Below are positions 31,560 through 42,540 of a DNA stretch of 64,000 nt, piece after piece. The DNA is from Pteria penguin. Its lineage: Eukaryota; Mollusca; Bivalvia; Pterioida; Pteriidae. Position 1 is the stretch's first letter. Each line of letters begins with the position of its first letter. The stretch is from NCBI GenBank assembly GCA_035048485.1, contig CM068585.1, positions 861,001 through 925,000 of the forward strand. The letters are read 5' to 3'. The position numbers and the translations under genes are program-made. The notes beneath the pieces were generated by a model. It was not told where the DNA came from and searched no databases. It saw nothing but the letters and a program-made list of their open reading frames with translations.

Positions 31560-33205
31560 TAACCTTCTAGTATAGAAGGTGTCAAATCTGTGTAAAATGA
31601 TCGGAATCGGTCTCAGTCCAGGATATCATTTAAAAGTCTGGATAACGAGATATCATATGGAGTAATAAGAGTCTCGTAACGACCGTAGAACTTCCTCAGT
31701 GACGTTGCTAGTCTAGCACATATATAACCCTGGTTGAGCAGCTTAACTGAAAGTCGCTTAGCCCTCAGAACAAAGTCATTGTAATTTAAACATGCTCTGG
31801 AATAACGTATTAACTGAGATATGAATATGCCGTATGCGGGCGATGATGGGATGTTGCTACTTATGAAAGGAAAGTTTGTGATAGCGAAATTGAAATTAAA
31901 ATTGATCTCACTCCATCACAGGGGTTCACATATGCTCTTCAAGTAGACATATTTTGTTATTTTCCATTTGTTTTTCATTTTCACTGATTTTGTATGTCCT
32001 ATGGTTTCATGATTTTTGGACTTGTGGTTTGGATTTATCCATCATCTTTACATCGTCACGTTTGTCATAGAGTGAGGTGTTCAATTGACCATTAATGTCG
32101 AAAGACAACATAATATCTAAATACGAAGTAGAATTACTACATTCTGTGGTTTCTTTGACCTCCAGTTCACTTGGATAGATGATGCTAAGGTAATCCGTGA
32201 ATGAAGGATTATAAATTGAAAGCAAGTCATCTATATATCTGTAAGTAAAATTGAAGCCAAGAGCCAATTGTTTTTTCCTGGCGAAAGCAAAGACTGAATG
32301 AATTCAGCTTCGTATGAGTAAAGGAATATGTCAGCCAGAAGCGGAGCACAGTTAGTGCCCATTGAAATGCCGACAATTTGTTGAAAAACCTTTCCTCCAA
32401 ACACCACAAAAATGTTATCAATAAGAAAGTTCAACATATGGATGACGGCTGTTTCAGTGTATTTATTATTGGAATCAGAATTTTCCCTAACAAAGTAAGT
32501 TTTATCGTGGCCTATTACTATATATTTGAATTTGCGGCTTCCGTTTTTCCTAGTAAATGCATTTTGAATAATTTCCGCTAATCTGTCTTTTAATTTCTGA
32601 TGAGGGATCGTAGTGTAAAGAGTCGAAAAGTCAAAAGACTTGATGGAGTGAATTTTAGTAAAACTTTTTGATTTTAGACGTTCTAACAAATCTTTTGAAT
32701 TTTTAAGGATCCACATTTGATTAATTCCACTTCTGGAATATACTGTTTCGCAATACCTATGAAGGCCAGATATAATTTCTGATAATATTTTTGTGAGTAT
32801 CATCGATACAGATTTTGTGGAACATTTCCAGGAACCTGCGATAAAGCGTTGTTTGTAAGGATTTTTGTGCATTTTTGGAATGCAGTACAAATATGGAAGT
32901 TCTAAATTTAATTTATTTGAGTCAATAACAAACGTATTGAGGACAGATTTATGATTCTCGAGTACTTCCGAAACTGAAAAGTTCGTGAGAGTATAAGTAG
33001 GATTTCCTGGAGCTGAATTTAATCCTAATTCTTTCACTAGGCTGTCAAAGTAATATTTCTTACAAGTAAATGTATAATTATTAGAAGCTTTATCTGCTGG
33101 TGTAATGATATATTGTTCTTGGAGGAAGGTAAGTTCTCTGACAACATCAGGATCTTTAAAAATAGATTCGAATCTGGTGCTTACAGAGCCTTGTAATTTT
33201 TTCAT
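31560..33205 (-). pseudogene. RT ORF of element 2, frameshifted and interrupted
   Basis: From 33205 downward: ITPADKASNNYTFTCKKYYF, PYLYCIPKMHKNPYKQRFIA, SFDFSTLYTTIPHQKLKDRL, VFQQIVGISMGTNCAPLLAD with IFLYSYEAEF, then a frameshift in an A-run near 32270. After it come FNFTYRYIDDLLSIYNP (catalytic Asp pair), STSYLDIMLSFD and YDKRDD at about 32054. The frame is then broken by the 150 bp antisense tail and resumes at about 31900 (AITNFPFISSN, GIFISQLIRYSRACLNYND, SLRKFYGRYET). All RT blocks are present and the Asp pair is intact, but no full-length protein can be made. The C-terminus shows no GIY-YIG endonuclease. Confidence 0.8.
31904..32053 (+). mobile_element. Antisense 150 bp tail fragment nested in RT element 2 (partner B)
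   Basis: Starts GATCTCACTCCATCACAGGG and ends CATCATCTTTACAT, the same 3' end as elements 1 and 2. It is inserted between the codons for YDKRDD and FNFAI. It is most simply a severely 5'-truncated copy of the same family that landed in the opposite orientation. Confidence 0.75.
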
Positions 33206-33722
33206 TTTTGATCTCAGCAGTACTGCAATAGATTTTATCCATTCCTAAAGAGTATCGACCTGTACTTCCTCTATTTTTGCCCATCGTGTGGCATATTCCT
33301 CGCAGCAGTTCATAATATTCTCAAAATTTTGGCTCCATGTGAATGATCTGGGTTCTCTGTATTTTGGACCTTTAAGTAAAAGTTCTCTTAATTTGGTGTT
33401 TTTAACAATATCGAGATCACCAGTAATGACATGGCCACAAGGAGAATATACAAAATTAGATGAGGAACATGCACACGGTTGAGGATGGCATGCAGAGTTG
33501 CTAAGACATTGTAGAAACCCTTTGTAATTATAAATTTTGGATGCAACTGATGGCGTGTAGCTATAGGAAATACATGGCGGATCTTTGTTTTTGAAATATG
33601 GAGGTATTTTCTCTAAAAAAAGACTTATGATTTAAAATTTGGCCAAAATTGAAATAATCAATGTCTTTACTTGCAAATTTAATTTTGATGAAAGGGCGAT
33701 TAGATTTTTCCATAGAAATATC
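33206..33722 (-). pseudogene. Middle part of RT element 2 ORF, decayed
   Basis: Links the N-terminal segment (34175-33723) with the RT segment (33205 down). It contains several stops in all frames. Short fragments such as SNRPFIKIKFASKDIDYFNF are readable, consistent with the family's region before the RT. Confidence 0.5.
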
Positions 33723-34178
33723 TTACTTGACGGGACGAAACAGTCTAGCGGTCGATATGTCCATAATAATGCCATCTAGTCTATACTCTGCAGAGCTTAT
33801 ATCAGTAAATATACAGTGTCTGGACGATACATGTACGTAAAACTCGTGTAATTTTCTGAGTGAAATAGAATAAAGTTTTGTACGGATGTGATGAAGGCCC
33901 AAAGGTTTATTTATAAATGGCAAAAGAGCATCAAAGGAAATATTATGTATTTCAGGTTTGTTGTATTTGCGTGTACCATGACTTCGATGCCTCCTCTGGC
34001 TTTTGTTGAATAAACCGAGTACGTTAACTGATTGACACACAGGACTAGTTAGGTTACCAATACTACTAACATTGTCATTGCATCCATAGGGCGAAGCAGT
34101 GCCGAGACGTCTTATCCAGTATTCTTCTCTTTTCCGACGAAAAGGAGTGCTCAAATTGGCATTGTTTGTGGGGTGATA
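33723..34178 (-). pseudogene. N-terminal segment of RT element 2
   Basis: Open segment with STPFRRKREEYWIRRLGTA, SPYGCNDNVSSIGNL, HRSHGTRKYNKPEIHNISF and IRTKLYSISLRKLHEFY. This is the region I know upstream of the RT in this retroelement family. It is open through the boundary into the 43 bp repeat only by chance. The Met at 34229 lies in repeat DNA and is not a true start. Confidence 0.65.
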
Positions 34179-34179
34179 G

Positions 34180-35130
34180 AAATCACTTTTCCACCTTCCG
34201 TTCGGTGACCACTTAATATAAGAAATCACTTTATCACCTTCCGCTCGGTGACCACTTATAATAAGAAATCACTTTATCACCTTCCGCTCGGTGACCACTT
34301 ATAATAAGAAATCCCTTTCCCACCTTCCGTTCGGTCACCACTTATCACAAGAAATCACTTTTCCACCTTCCGTTGTGGGACAACTTATAATAAGAAATCA
34401 CTTTACCACCTTCCGCTCGGTGACCACTTATAATAAGAAATCACTTTACCACCTTCTGTTCGGTCACCACTTATAATAAGAAATCACTTTCCCAACGTCC
34501 GTTCGGTCACCACTTATAATAAGAAATCCCTTTCCCGCCTTCGGCTCGGTGACCACTTATAATAAGAAATCACTTTCCCACCTTCCGTTCGGTGACCACT
34601 TATAATAAGAAATCACATTCCCACCGTTGGCTCGGTGACCACTTATAATAAGAAATCACTTTCCCACCGTTGGCTCGGTGACCACTTATAATAAGAAATC
34701 ACTTTACCACCTTCCGCTCGGTAATCACTTATAATAAGAAGTCACATTCCCACCTTCCGCTCGATGACGACTTATAATAAGAAATGAATTTACCACCTTC
34801 GGTTGTGGGACCACTTATAATAAGAAATCAATTTACCACCTTCCGCTCGGTGACCACTTATAATAAGAAATCACTTTCCCACCTTCCGTTCGGTGACGAC
34901 TTATAATAAGAAATCACTTTCTCCCTTCCGTTCGGTGACCACTTATAATAAGAAATCACTTTCCCACCTTGCGCTCGGTGACCACTTATAATAAGAAATC
35001 ACTTTCCCACCTTCCGTTCGGTGACCACTTATAATAAGAAATCACTTTCCCCCTTCCGTTCGGTGACCACTTATAATAAGAAATCACTTTCCCCCTTCCG
35101 CTCGCTGACAACTTATAGTAAGAAATCACA
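34180..35130. repeat. Minisatellite, 43 bp unit, about 22 copies
   Basis: Core GGTGACCACTTATAATAAGA followed by AATCACTTTCCCACCTTCCG. Units alternate between CGTTC and CGCTC endings. Interrupted on its left by RT element 2. Confidence 0.95.
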
Positions 35131-35249
35131 TTCACAAGTTTGACGAAATATTCTTGGTCTACTTGTAATCGTTTACAGAAATGCATTCTGTCGTGCTGGA
35201 ATTGTTTTAAATCAATATCGCCAAATCATTGCCAAATGTGCAATACAGT

Positions 35250-35345
35250 TATTTGGGGGGGGGGGGGTTGGTTGGTTCTGTTTGTTTTTTGGTTTTTTTT
35301 TTTTTTTTTTTGTTTGTTTTTGGTGTTTGGGGGGGGGGGGTGGTC
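35250..35345. repeat. Low-complexity G and T homopolymers
   Basis: Runs of about 14 G, 22 T and 12 G within 90 bases. Candidate G-quadruplex sequence and a likely sequencing-error site. Frames across it are not genes. Confidence 0.9.
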
Positions 35346-35757
35346 ATTAAGGAAAGAAAGACAAGATATTATTGGAGTCAAGAATATTTGTTCCCAGCTG
35401 AATCTGTATCACAAAGAACATTTGATCTTTTATAGCTAAACAGTCACGAGATCATTACGTAACTTTGTATATGGATCCAACTACGCGATTACATGGGTAA
35501 TATATTGAAAGTAAGCAATTATTACATAAGACATGGTATTCACGATTGCTACTTGCAGACCGGTATAAACTCTGAAATTGCTGAATTGTTCATACATAAA
35601 GCAAACTGAAGTTTCATTTTCATATCTTGGTAAAGTCATGACGTGTATATTATGTTTATCAAACACGGAAATCCCATATGGCCAAGTGTATGCATAATGA
35701 TCAGGGCGGTTATTTCTGTAGGTAAGCATGTCCCCGTTGGGACTCAGTTATATCTTA
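35346..35757. other. Unique sequence, nothing recognised
   Basis: No supported exon. Minus-strand frame 35729-35481 has mixed composition but no motif or splice support. Confidence 0.35.
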
Positions 35758-35992
35758 TAGAAAAGTGTGGTTCAGTGGATGAGCTTGGTTCGTGTGCGAG
35801 AGGTTCCAGGTTCGACTCCGCACACCGGTGTCCTGTCTTTCGGATGAGACAGTGAAAAACGAAGTCGCGTGGTAAGTAAAAGTTCCCTCCGAGCTTCGGG
35901 GGAATCCCTCCCAAAAGTATAAATGTCTATGTAATGCATCAGTTAGACGACGTCAACCATATACGTGAAGTAATCGTGAAGGGATCTGAATA
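35758..35992 (+). mobile_element. tRNA-derived SINE, copy 2
   Basis: The A box is GTGGTTCAGTGG (35767-35778) and the B box GGTTCGACTCC (35809-35819). The body has GTCTTTCGGATGAGACAGTG and the tail contains ATACGTGAAGTAATCGTGAA. Same family as the minus copy at 27929, with a different tRNA-like head. Confidence 0.82.
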
Positions 35993-37274
35993 ATAATCAG
36001 TCATTTATGTTCAAAAAGGGAGACAGTGTTAAATTCTGATAAAAGGCAATGGACTTCCTCATTTTCTGTTATGTGTTCTGGTCAAACCTGGCACCTTCAA
36101 AGGTATACATTTTTAAAATTTCATATCTCGATATTTCGGTTTTTAATATCTTTTTTAACTATACAAAGGACGCTACCATTGCACGTGATGAATAATGGGC
36201 AGAACTTGTACATTCTTAAAGTGTGTGTATGGGAGGAGGAGAGAGAGGGGGGGGGGATCCCGTGAATTTAATTTCGTTTCGTTACGTGATATAAAACTGG
36301 TCCATGATTGGCCAAAAATGTCCCCCCCCCTCCCCCAGTTCCTACGGGCCATGCACTGGTTATGTACGATTACGTTACCCTTAACAATATTGAAAATTGA
36401 GATCTGGGGAATTTTCCAGTTTGCCAATGTACAAAATAAATTTATTAGTAAAGTCGTAACAATACAGCATTACGAAATATAATTTGCATAAATTAGCAAT
36501 TGATGGAAAGGTAAGGTATGGACGCCCTATTGATTGTATTTACGGGAAACTGAAGCGAACGTGTCATGTGCAATATCTCAAAAACGGCCTCGCTTGAATA
36601 CCAACTGTTAAACACTCGTTCCTTTTAAAAATGGACATGTATATATGAATTTTTGTTAAGTTTTGGCAGATATAGATTTTACGTCGATCAATATCTTCAA
36701 AGTATATGAACGTAAGATGTATTTAAACTACCCACACTATTTGTATATCAAAGTAGACTGCAAAGTTCAAGGTCAAAGGTTATGTCTACACAATCAATTG
36801 AAGAAAATGAATTTGAAAAAAAGCCCAATTTAGTCAGTTTCTATTGAAACATGGATACATTTGAGAGTTAAAAATAACATAGGTGCTCGTAGATAAAATA
36901 TATGTTTACTTTAAATATTAGCATGCTCCCTAAGAAGTCATTGCAAAATTAACACCTATTTATGAGTATGAGTATCAGTGAAGAATTACACAAGAACTAT
37001 TGTGGCAAAGTTTCAAGTTCTTGAGATCAAAGGTCAAGGTTACAGACGATAGAAAACTTAAAATGTTTAAATGTATATAACGAAAAAGTTATTAATGAAT
37101 TTTTGTGTACATGGTTCAATTGTAAAGTTACGGATTATATAAAAATTGATGCAATAAAATCCATAAGGTCAAATGTCAAAATCTTTGAATAAAGTAGAAA
37201 ACGGATTTTTTCTTCAAATAAACAAGTACCGTTTGAGTACATAGACGCACAAGAAAGATTATGGTGTCAGATTT
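35993..37274. other. AT-rich sequence with G and C tracts
   Basis: Contains a purine tract (GGAGGAGGAGAGAGAGGGG at about 36234) and a C tract at about 36321-36339. No exon recognised. Confidence 0.4.
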
Positions 37275-37336
37275 TAATTGATTGATCACGGATTTATGTC
37301 AATCCACGATTATTTCACGTGTATAGTGATGACATC
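37275..37336 (-). mobile_element. SINE 3' fragment, copy 3
   Basis: AATCCACGATTATTTCACGT then GTATAGTGATGACATC matches the tail of SINE copy 1 in the same orientation. The tRNA head is missing. Confidence 0.65.
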
Positions 37337-38084
37337 TGATTGATGCATTTATCACGAATACGTTTTTCGTGTGTGGGTTCTTAATTTGTTTTGGGGTTCG
37401 AATTCTCTTGTTTGGGTTTCTGGAACTGGAATTGTTCGTATGGTCCGTAGTCACCACTGAAAATTATGAGAACAGCAAATTTAAGGTTTACTTCTTTATT
37501 CGTTGACGTGCCAGCATAAAGTGACGCGCTGGGCACGGACGCGGAGTTCTTGGACCCTCGGACATTAGTTGGGTCCCAAAGAGGTTAATTAATTATCATA
37601 TAGTATATAAGTATTTAAACTCTTTTACAAAAATCCCTTTTCTGGCCTCTGCCAGGCTGTGACGTAAAATACCCGACCTAAACAATGGCAGGTTTCTTAA
37701 GGGTAATCACAATAATTTACCTATGTAAGTATATGTAACGAGAATTGGGATAACCCTTCGTGGGCCTCAGCTCACAGATAAAGTATATCCAGGGTCGGAA
37801 TCTCGAAAAACAACTTAAGGTGACCAGAGCAATTAGATTACGTAATAAGAGTAAACGACGCGACGAGTTACAAAAGAAACAATTTCTTTACCCATATTAA
37901 AATGTCAGCTTATCTTTACTTAGGGATTAAGTGACCGCTGTTAGATAAAATCAAAGTACTGAGAGTACTGATGGAAGGTGATTAATGAAGAACACTGTAT
38001 AGTCAACAATAGCAATGCCTAGCGTGGCATTATATGCCTGTCACTAAGTTTGAAGGGATGAAGTATAGAAACATTCCCAAATTG
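37337..38084. other. No gene recognised
   Basis: Mixed sequence without supported features. Confidence 0.35.
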
Positions 38085-38580
38085 CAAAAATTCTGTGAAA
38101 TACTATTCAAATCCATGCAATGGGTAAAAAGTTATGGACTAGACAAAGATTTACCCACCCATCATATACAATGTGAACTTGACCTTGCATATATAACTTT
38201 GGTTCAAAGTCAAGACACATCATTGGGTCCTGGGCAACAATTCTGTGAAATATTACGTATACTCAAATCTATGCAAGGGATACAAAGTTATGGCTCAGAC
38301 AAAGATTTACCCATCATATGCATTGTGACCTTGACCTTGCAGATATAACCTTGGTTCAAGGTCAAAATACACCCTTTGATCCTGATCCTGGGTAACAACT
38401 CTGTGAAATATTACTCAAATCTATACAAGGGGTAGAAAGGTATGACACAGACTGATTTACCTATCAGATACATTGTGACCTTGACCTTGAAGATACATGC
38501 ATGACCTTTCAGTCAATGTCATGACACACCCTTAGGCCCAGGGCAACAATGCTGTGAAGTATTATTCAAATTCATCCATG
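38085..38580. repeat. Degenerate tandem repeat, about 158 bp x 3
   Basis: Three diverged copies, each with ATTCTGTGAAATATTACTCA and TTGTGACCTTGACCTTGCAG. AAGGTCA-type half-sites recur. Similar repeats are common in mollusc non-coding DNA. A frame across it (38034-38348) is not a gene. Confidence 0.7.
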
Positions 38581-40150
38581 ATTGAGTAGATTGACAAATA
38601 CTTGTTTTCACATGTGCTTTCCCACCCCCACCCCCTCCTTTTTTGCAGTATTTTAATCCTGGATCTGCCACAGTTTATATCCTAAATGATATATAGAATC
38701 TGAATCTTAGCAAACCACAGTAATGCCCGCCCGAGGTAATGCCTCGACCTTAACTGTCTATCACACGCGTGCATTTTTCCAGAAATTGGTCCTTGTGTTC
38801 TGTTTGATCAGGGGAAGGCTGGCTCTAGCGTGAACGTTCCCCTTGAGGGGAAGGCTCACTCTAGAGTAGGACCGCCGGGCAAAGGGGGGGGGGGGGGGAG
38901 GTTCACTCTGTAACACCGGCCATTCCGTTGATCAAAATTATAAGTTTACGCAATGTAAAGAATGTGTTCCTATCAATTTAATAGGGCCACGCCTTTCGGA
39001 TATAGTTGGGCGCAAAGTAGGATATCGTCATAATTAATCATAATGAACTAACAGGGTATTCAATTTCAACCGGGAAAATGGAGTTATTCCCAGCACAGTA
39101 AGAGGCATCCTCAAGTCTGTATATGATTTTCCTATATCAAAATCTATCTTTACTTCATTTCCCCCAGCTGACAATATCAACAGGGACTTATATATCTAAT
39201 ATACATACCTGTTCAAATAATTAAAGATTTCTAAACTGAGGGTTGGGTGGGATATGACCCTAGATTAATATCAAGATAAATGAATAAGATAAAAGCGATT
39301 ATTTCATCCTTAATACATTACACATTTATATATTTATGTATATTGTATATATGCCTTTACATGAGGTCATTGAGGGGGTGTATGTTTAGTGTAGAAAATA
39401 ATGTTAAATTGATGGACTTGATGTATATTCGTACTATCATTGGGAGTAAATGGCTTGATTTGCAAATATGGATATTTGGAATTACACAATGACTCAGGGT
39501 TAGATCCAGAACCTCAACAGGTATTGGGAGTGGGAAAGTCTGCAAGGCCGAATTGGTCGATTAGGGGCATTTTTGTCCACTTCATTAAAATCAGCGCATG
39601 TACCATGACATGCTGATGGATCATATCTCCTTTTCACTGTGTTAGCAGCTTCGATAAAGTTTTAACCGGCGGTTAAAATTTTGAAAAAAATTATGCAATT
39701 GGTAACATCTATAGTGTATTATGATTGTTTCTGGCTAGTGATTGATTTAATATGAAAACATTTACTTAACAAAGATGTCTTAGTTGCCCACCCCCTATGC
39801 TTCCTGTCGGATGGGGGCACGTGCAATAGTTGAATCTGCACCTGAATCCCTGAAGTATAAAATTAGGTTAACCTCTCCCAACTTCCTCTTTTTTGACAAT
39901 CGCTTAAGTGTTGATTAGATATGGTTATAGATATCTAAAACGAGATGATCTAAACAATTTGTACCATACGTACAACAGACTGTGTCTGAAATGTGAAATT
40001 TAAAGGGCAATATCAAAGCATTGCCATATGCCAATTATGGTAGAACGGAGGGTGGGCAATTGTCAGTAATTCAGAAATTAGTTCTTAGAATTTATTACAA
40101 AACTAAATCTAATTTTAAGGGAAAAATGCAAAAGAAGTGCAAAATCATGC
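38581..40150. other. Accessory sequence with a G tract
   Basis: Contains a run of about 16 G at 38884-38899 next to short CTCACTCTAGAG duplications and a partial foldback repeat near 38605-38672. Nothing coding was recognised. Confidence 0.4.

Positions 40151-40196
<46 letters not shown>
40151..40196. repeat. Microsatellite (CT)n
   Basis: About 22 CT units. Confidence 0.97.
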
Positions 40197-40200
<4 letters not shown>

Positions 40201-41830
40201 CACTTTCATAAGAATTTGAACGTCACATGCAGACTAGTTATATACAATGTTTGAATTTCCAGTTGTGTCTGATTTTATGATTATACCATGCTTTGTCTGG
40301 ACAAACATGTTAATTGAAATTTGATTAAAGGGGAATAATTCACTACCCCATGTAGATTAATACCAATTTTACAACATTTTGTGAAAAGCTATAGATCTAA
40401 ATCTTGAAAATAAAAAAAGATATCGATGTATAAACTAGTGACACATATTAGGGATTAAAATTAGCGTCTAGAAAAGAAGAGTTAGGAAGGATTTTCAGAG
40501 TAACAGAGGAATAATAAGGTCTTCCGTGACATCACAAAGAAAATAACAAAAGAAATTAGAGCTAACTAAATACATTTTTTTATGTATATAATAGCAACAT
40601 AGCAATGTATAAACATGTGCTTAAACATCATATCACAATATTCTACTTGTCTTTTCGGAAATTCCGGTCACCCCATAGTAATTTTCAAAGCTGTTTTTTT
40701 ATACATATACATATGCATGTACTAAGAGCTCAAACGCACCCGACTTACAAACAGTAGAAATACTGTTGAATTATTCACAGAGACAAGAACAAGTTCTTTA
40801 TGAATATTTTGTAAATGAAATGCATTTGATCTTCTCTCTATATTTACTTTGACAGTGTCACTGTGTGAAATAATCCTTTATGTTGACATACGTCATGCAC
40901 GAACAAGGTTTCAGTACGATGTTTCAGTGCATATGGGTATCAATATTATGTGTTTGTACCATTAATTGTTCATTTTGATGTACATAGGTTTCAGTATATT
41001 CCGAGACAAAAATGTATAAATTAGAATGGTTTAACAACCACAACGACCATTTCGAGGTTCAAGATATTTTCTTCTTGTACCGAAACGTCTCAATTCTGTA
41101 TTGAAACGACAATGTACCGAAATGTCCTTGCATCGAAACATCTTGTCTATACTCCCTTATACTTAGTCCGAACGACTTGGAACCTCTGACTAATTATATA
41201 AGTAAACATTGCAAAAGACTATGTACAATATAGAAGATGTTTAGTCGAATAAACAAACGAGGTCATGCACACAAGTGAAGATGTGCATATATATCAAACA
41301 TATTAAAAACAAAACAAAACGATCGATCTATCCTTAAGCGAAAGATAGCCATGGTTAAGAAATAAACTTGTATCTTTTGACACGACATACTGTAGCGCAG
41401 GAATATTTTTCATATAACTTTATCTCATAAATAAGAGTACACTTAATCTATCTATTTTAGCACATTTCAATATGTAAAGCACAAATTCTTTAACTTTAGT
41501 AGCTAAAATTGAATTTTATGCAAGATTTGTTTAGGGACTATATTTTTGTAACTGCTTAGGGCGGAAGAACACTTGGGTAACATCGGTTTCCAAATTGGGA
41601 TGGACGACGGCTTAGGGAAGCTGATTACATCACCTTCCAAAAAAGTCAATTTACTTATTGTGATAAGAGGAAACTGTATTGAAATTTGTAAATAATTGGT
41701 TCAATATACCTAAATCTAAAATTAAGGAAAATAAGAAAAATGCCATAAAAACTATCTGTAAATCATGAAGATAAAAATACTTCATGATACATTGTACAGA
41801 AAGTTATACTCTCACGAAGCATTGAGGGAT
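40197..41830. other. AT-rich sequence, nothing recognised
   Basis: No exon, RNA gene or repeat supported in this stretch. Confidence 0.4.
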
Positions 41831-42030
41831 TTTCTTACGTTCCACGCCTATTTTGACACGGGACCTCGGTTTTTACGTTCCACACCTACCGTGACATGGG
41901 ACCTCGATTTTTACGTTCCACGCCTATCTTGACATGGGACCTCGGTTTTTACGTTCCAAACCTACCGTGACACGGCACATCGTTTTACGCTCCACGTGAC
42001 CTCGATATTTAGGTTCCACGCCTACCGTGA
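41831..42030. repeat. Tandem array, 38 bp unit, derived from the SINE body
   Basis: Five units of the type TTTTTACGTTCCACGCCTAC then CGTGACACGGGACCTCGA. The same sequence occurs once inside SINE copy 1 (ACGTGCCACGCCTACAGTTA then CACGGGACCTCGATTTTTA at 27999-28038). So a section of the SINE body has been amplified in tandem. Confidence 0.75.
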
Positions 42031-42540
42031 CACGGGTTCATGTCCATCGGCACAATAAAAGACTAAATATATTATTTTCCTCAATAATGGTTGCATTTTG
42101 AATACATTAATGCAAATGAAAATTATATGGAATAGAGATTAATATCACAAAGTTCAAAGGTCATGGTCAGGAATATATTTGAAGATTGGAAAGGCTATTT
42201 ATCTACTAACTGGTTGACTTTATGTATACATATATACATAATAAAGATAATTATTCATTTCAGAAATTTACAGAATTTACTTTTCATTGCAGGTACAAAA
42301 CTTATGATAATCTAAAACATTTGTGTCTGTAAATTGACAAAGAGAAAACAATGTATCGCCAGGTGAGTGGAGTATTGCTTGTAGAAATACTCTATCGCTT
42401 GCATAATAAAGTAATGTAAACCGATTATAATGAAATGGTGGTGAAAATAGAAAGAAAAATAGAAAGTTCTCAATGACATCAAACAAGTACAACTTTTGAA
42501 TTTGAAATACTGTAGTATTATGTGATGTTTTTTTCCAATC

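Larger units (their letters stand above)
31289..34178 (-). mobile_element. Penelope-like RT retroelement 2
   Basis: The most complete of the RT copies here, about 2.9 kb on the minus strand. The 3' end (31289) matches the other tails and has no poly(A). The 5' end (about 34178) is cut within coding sequence (FYHPTNNANLS). The flanking array reads ATAAG on the left and AAATCAC on the right, which is exactly one continuous repeat unit when joined. The insertion is therefore clean. Inside, a 150 bp antisense copy of the element's own 3' tail interrupts the ORF (31904-32053). Confidence 0.8.

Noticed and set aside
34291..35186. Short open frames in the 43 bp array (MTTYNKKSL, SYYKWSPNGR)
   Set aside because: Repeat-derived.
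35766..35840. tRNA gene
   Set aside because: Same SINE family head, with no proper acceptor stem.
38034..38348. 104-codon plus-strand frame
   Set aside because: Lies across the 158 bp degenerate repeats. No motif and no splice support.
38325..38480. Nuclear-receptor response elements (AAGGTCA half-sites)
   Set aside because: They are part of a degenerate tandem repeat with no nearby promoter, so regulatory meaning is unsupported.
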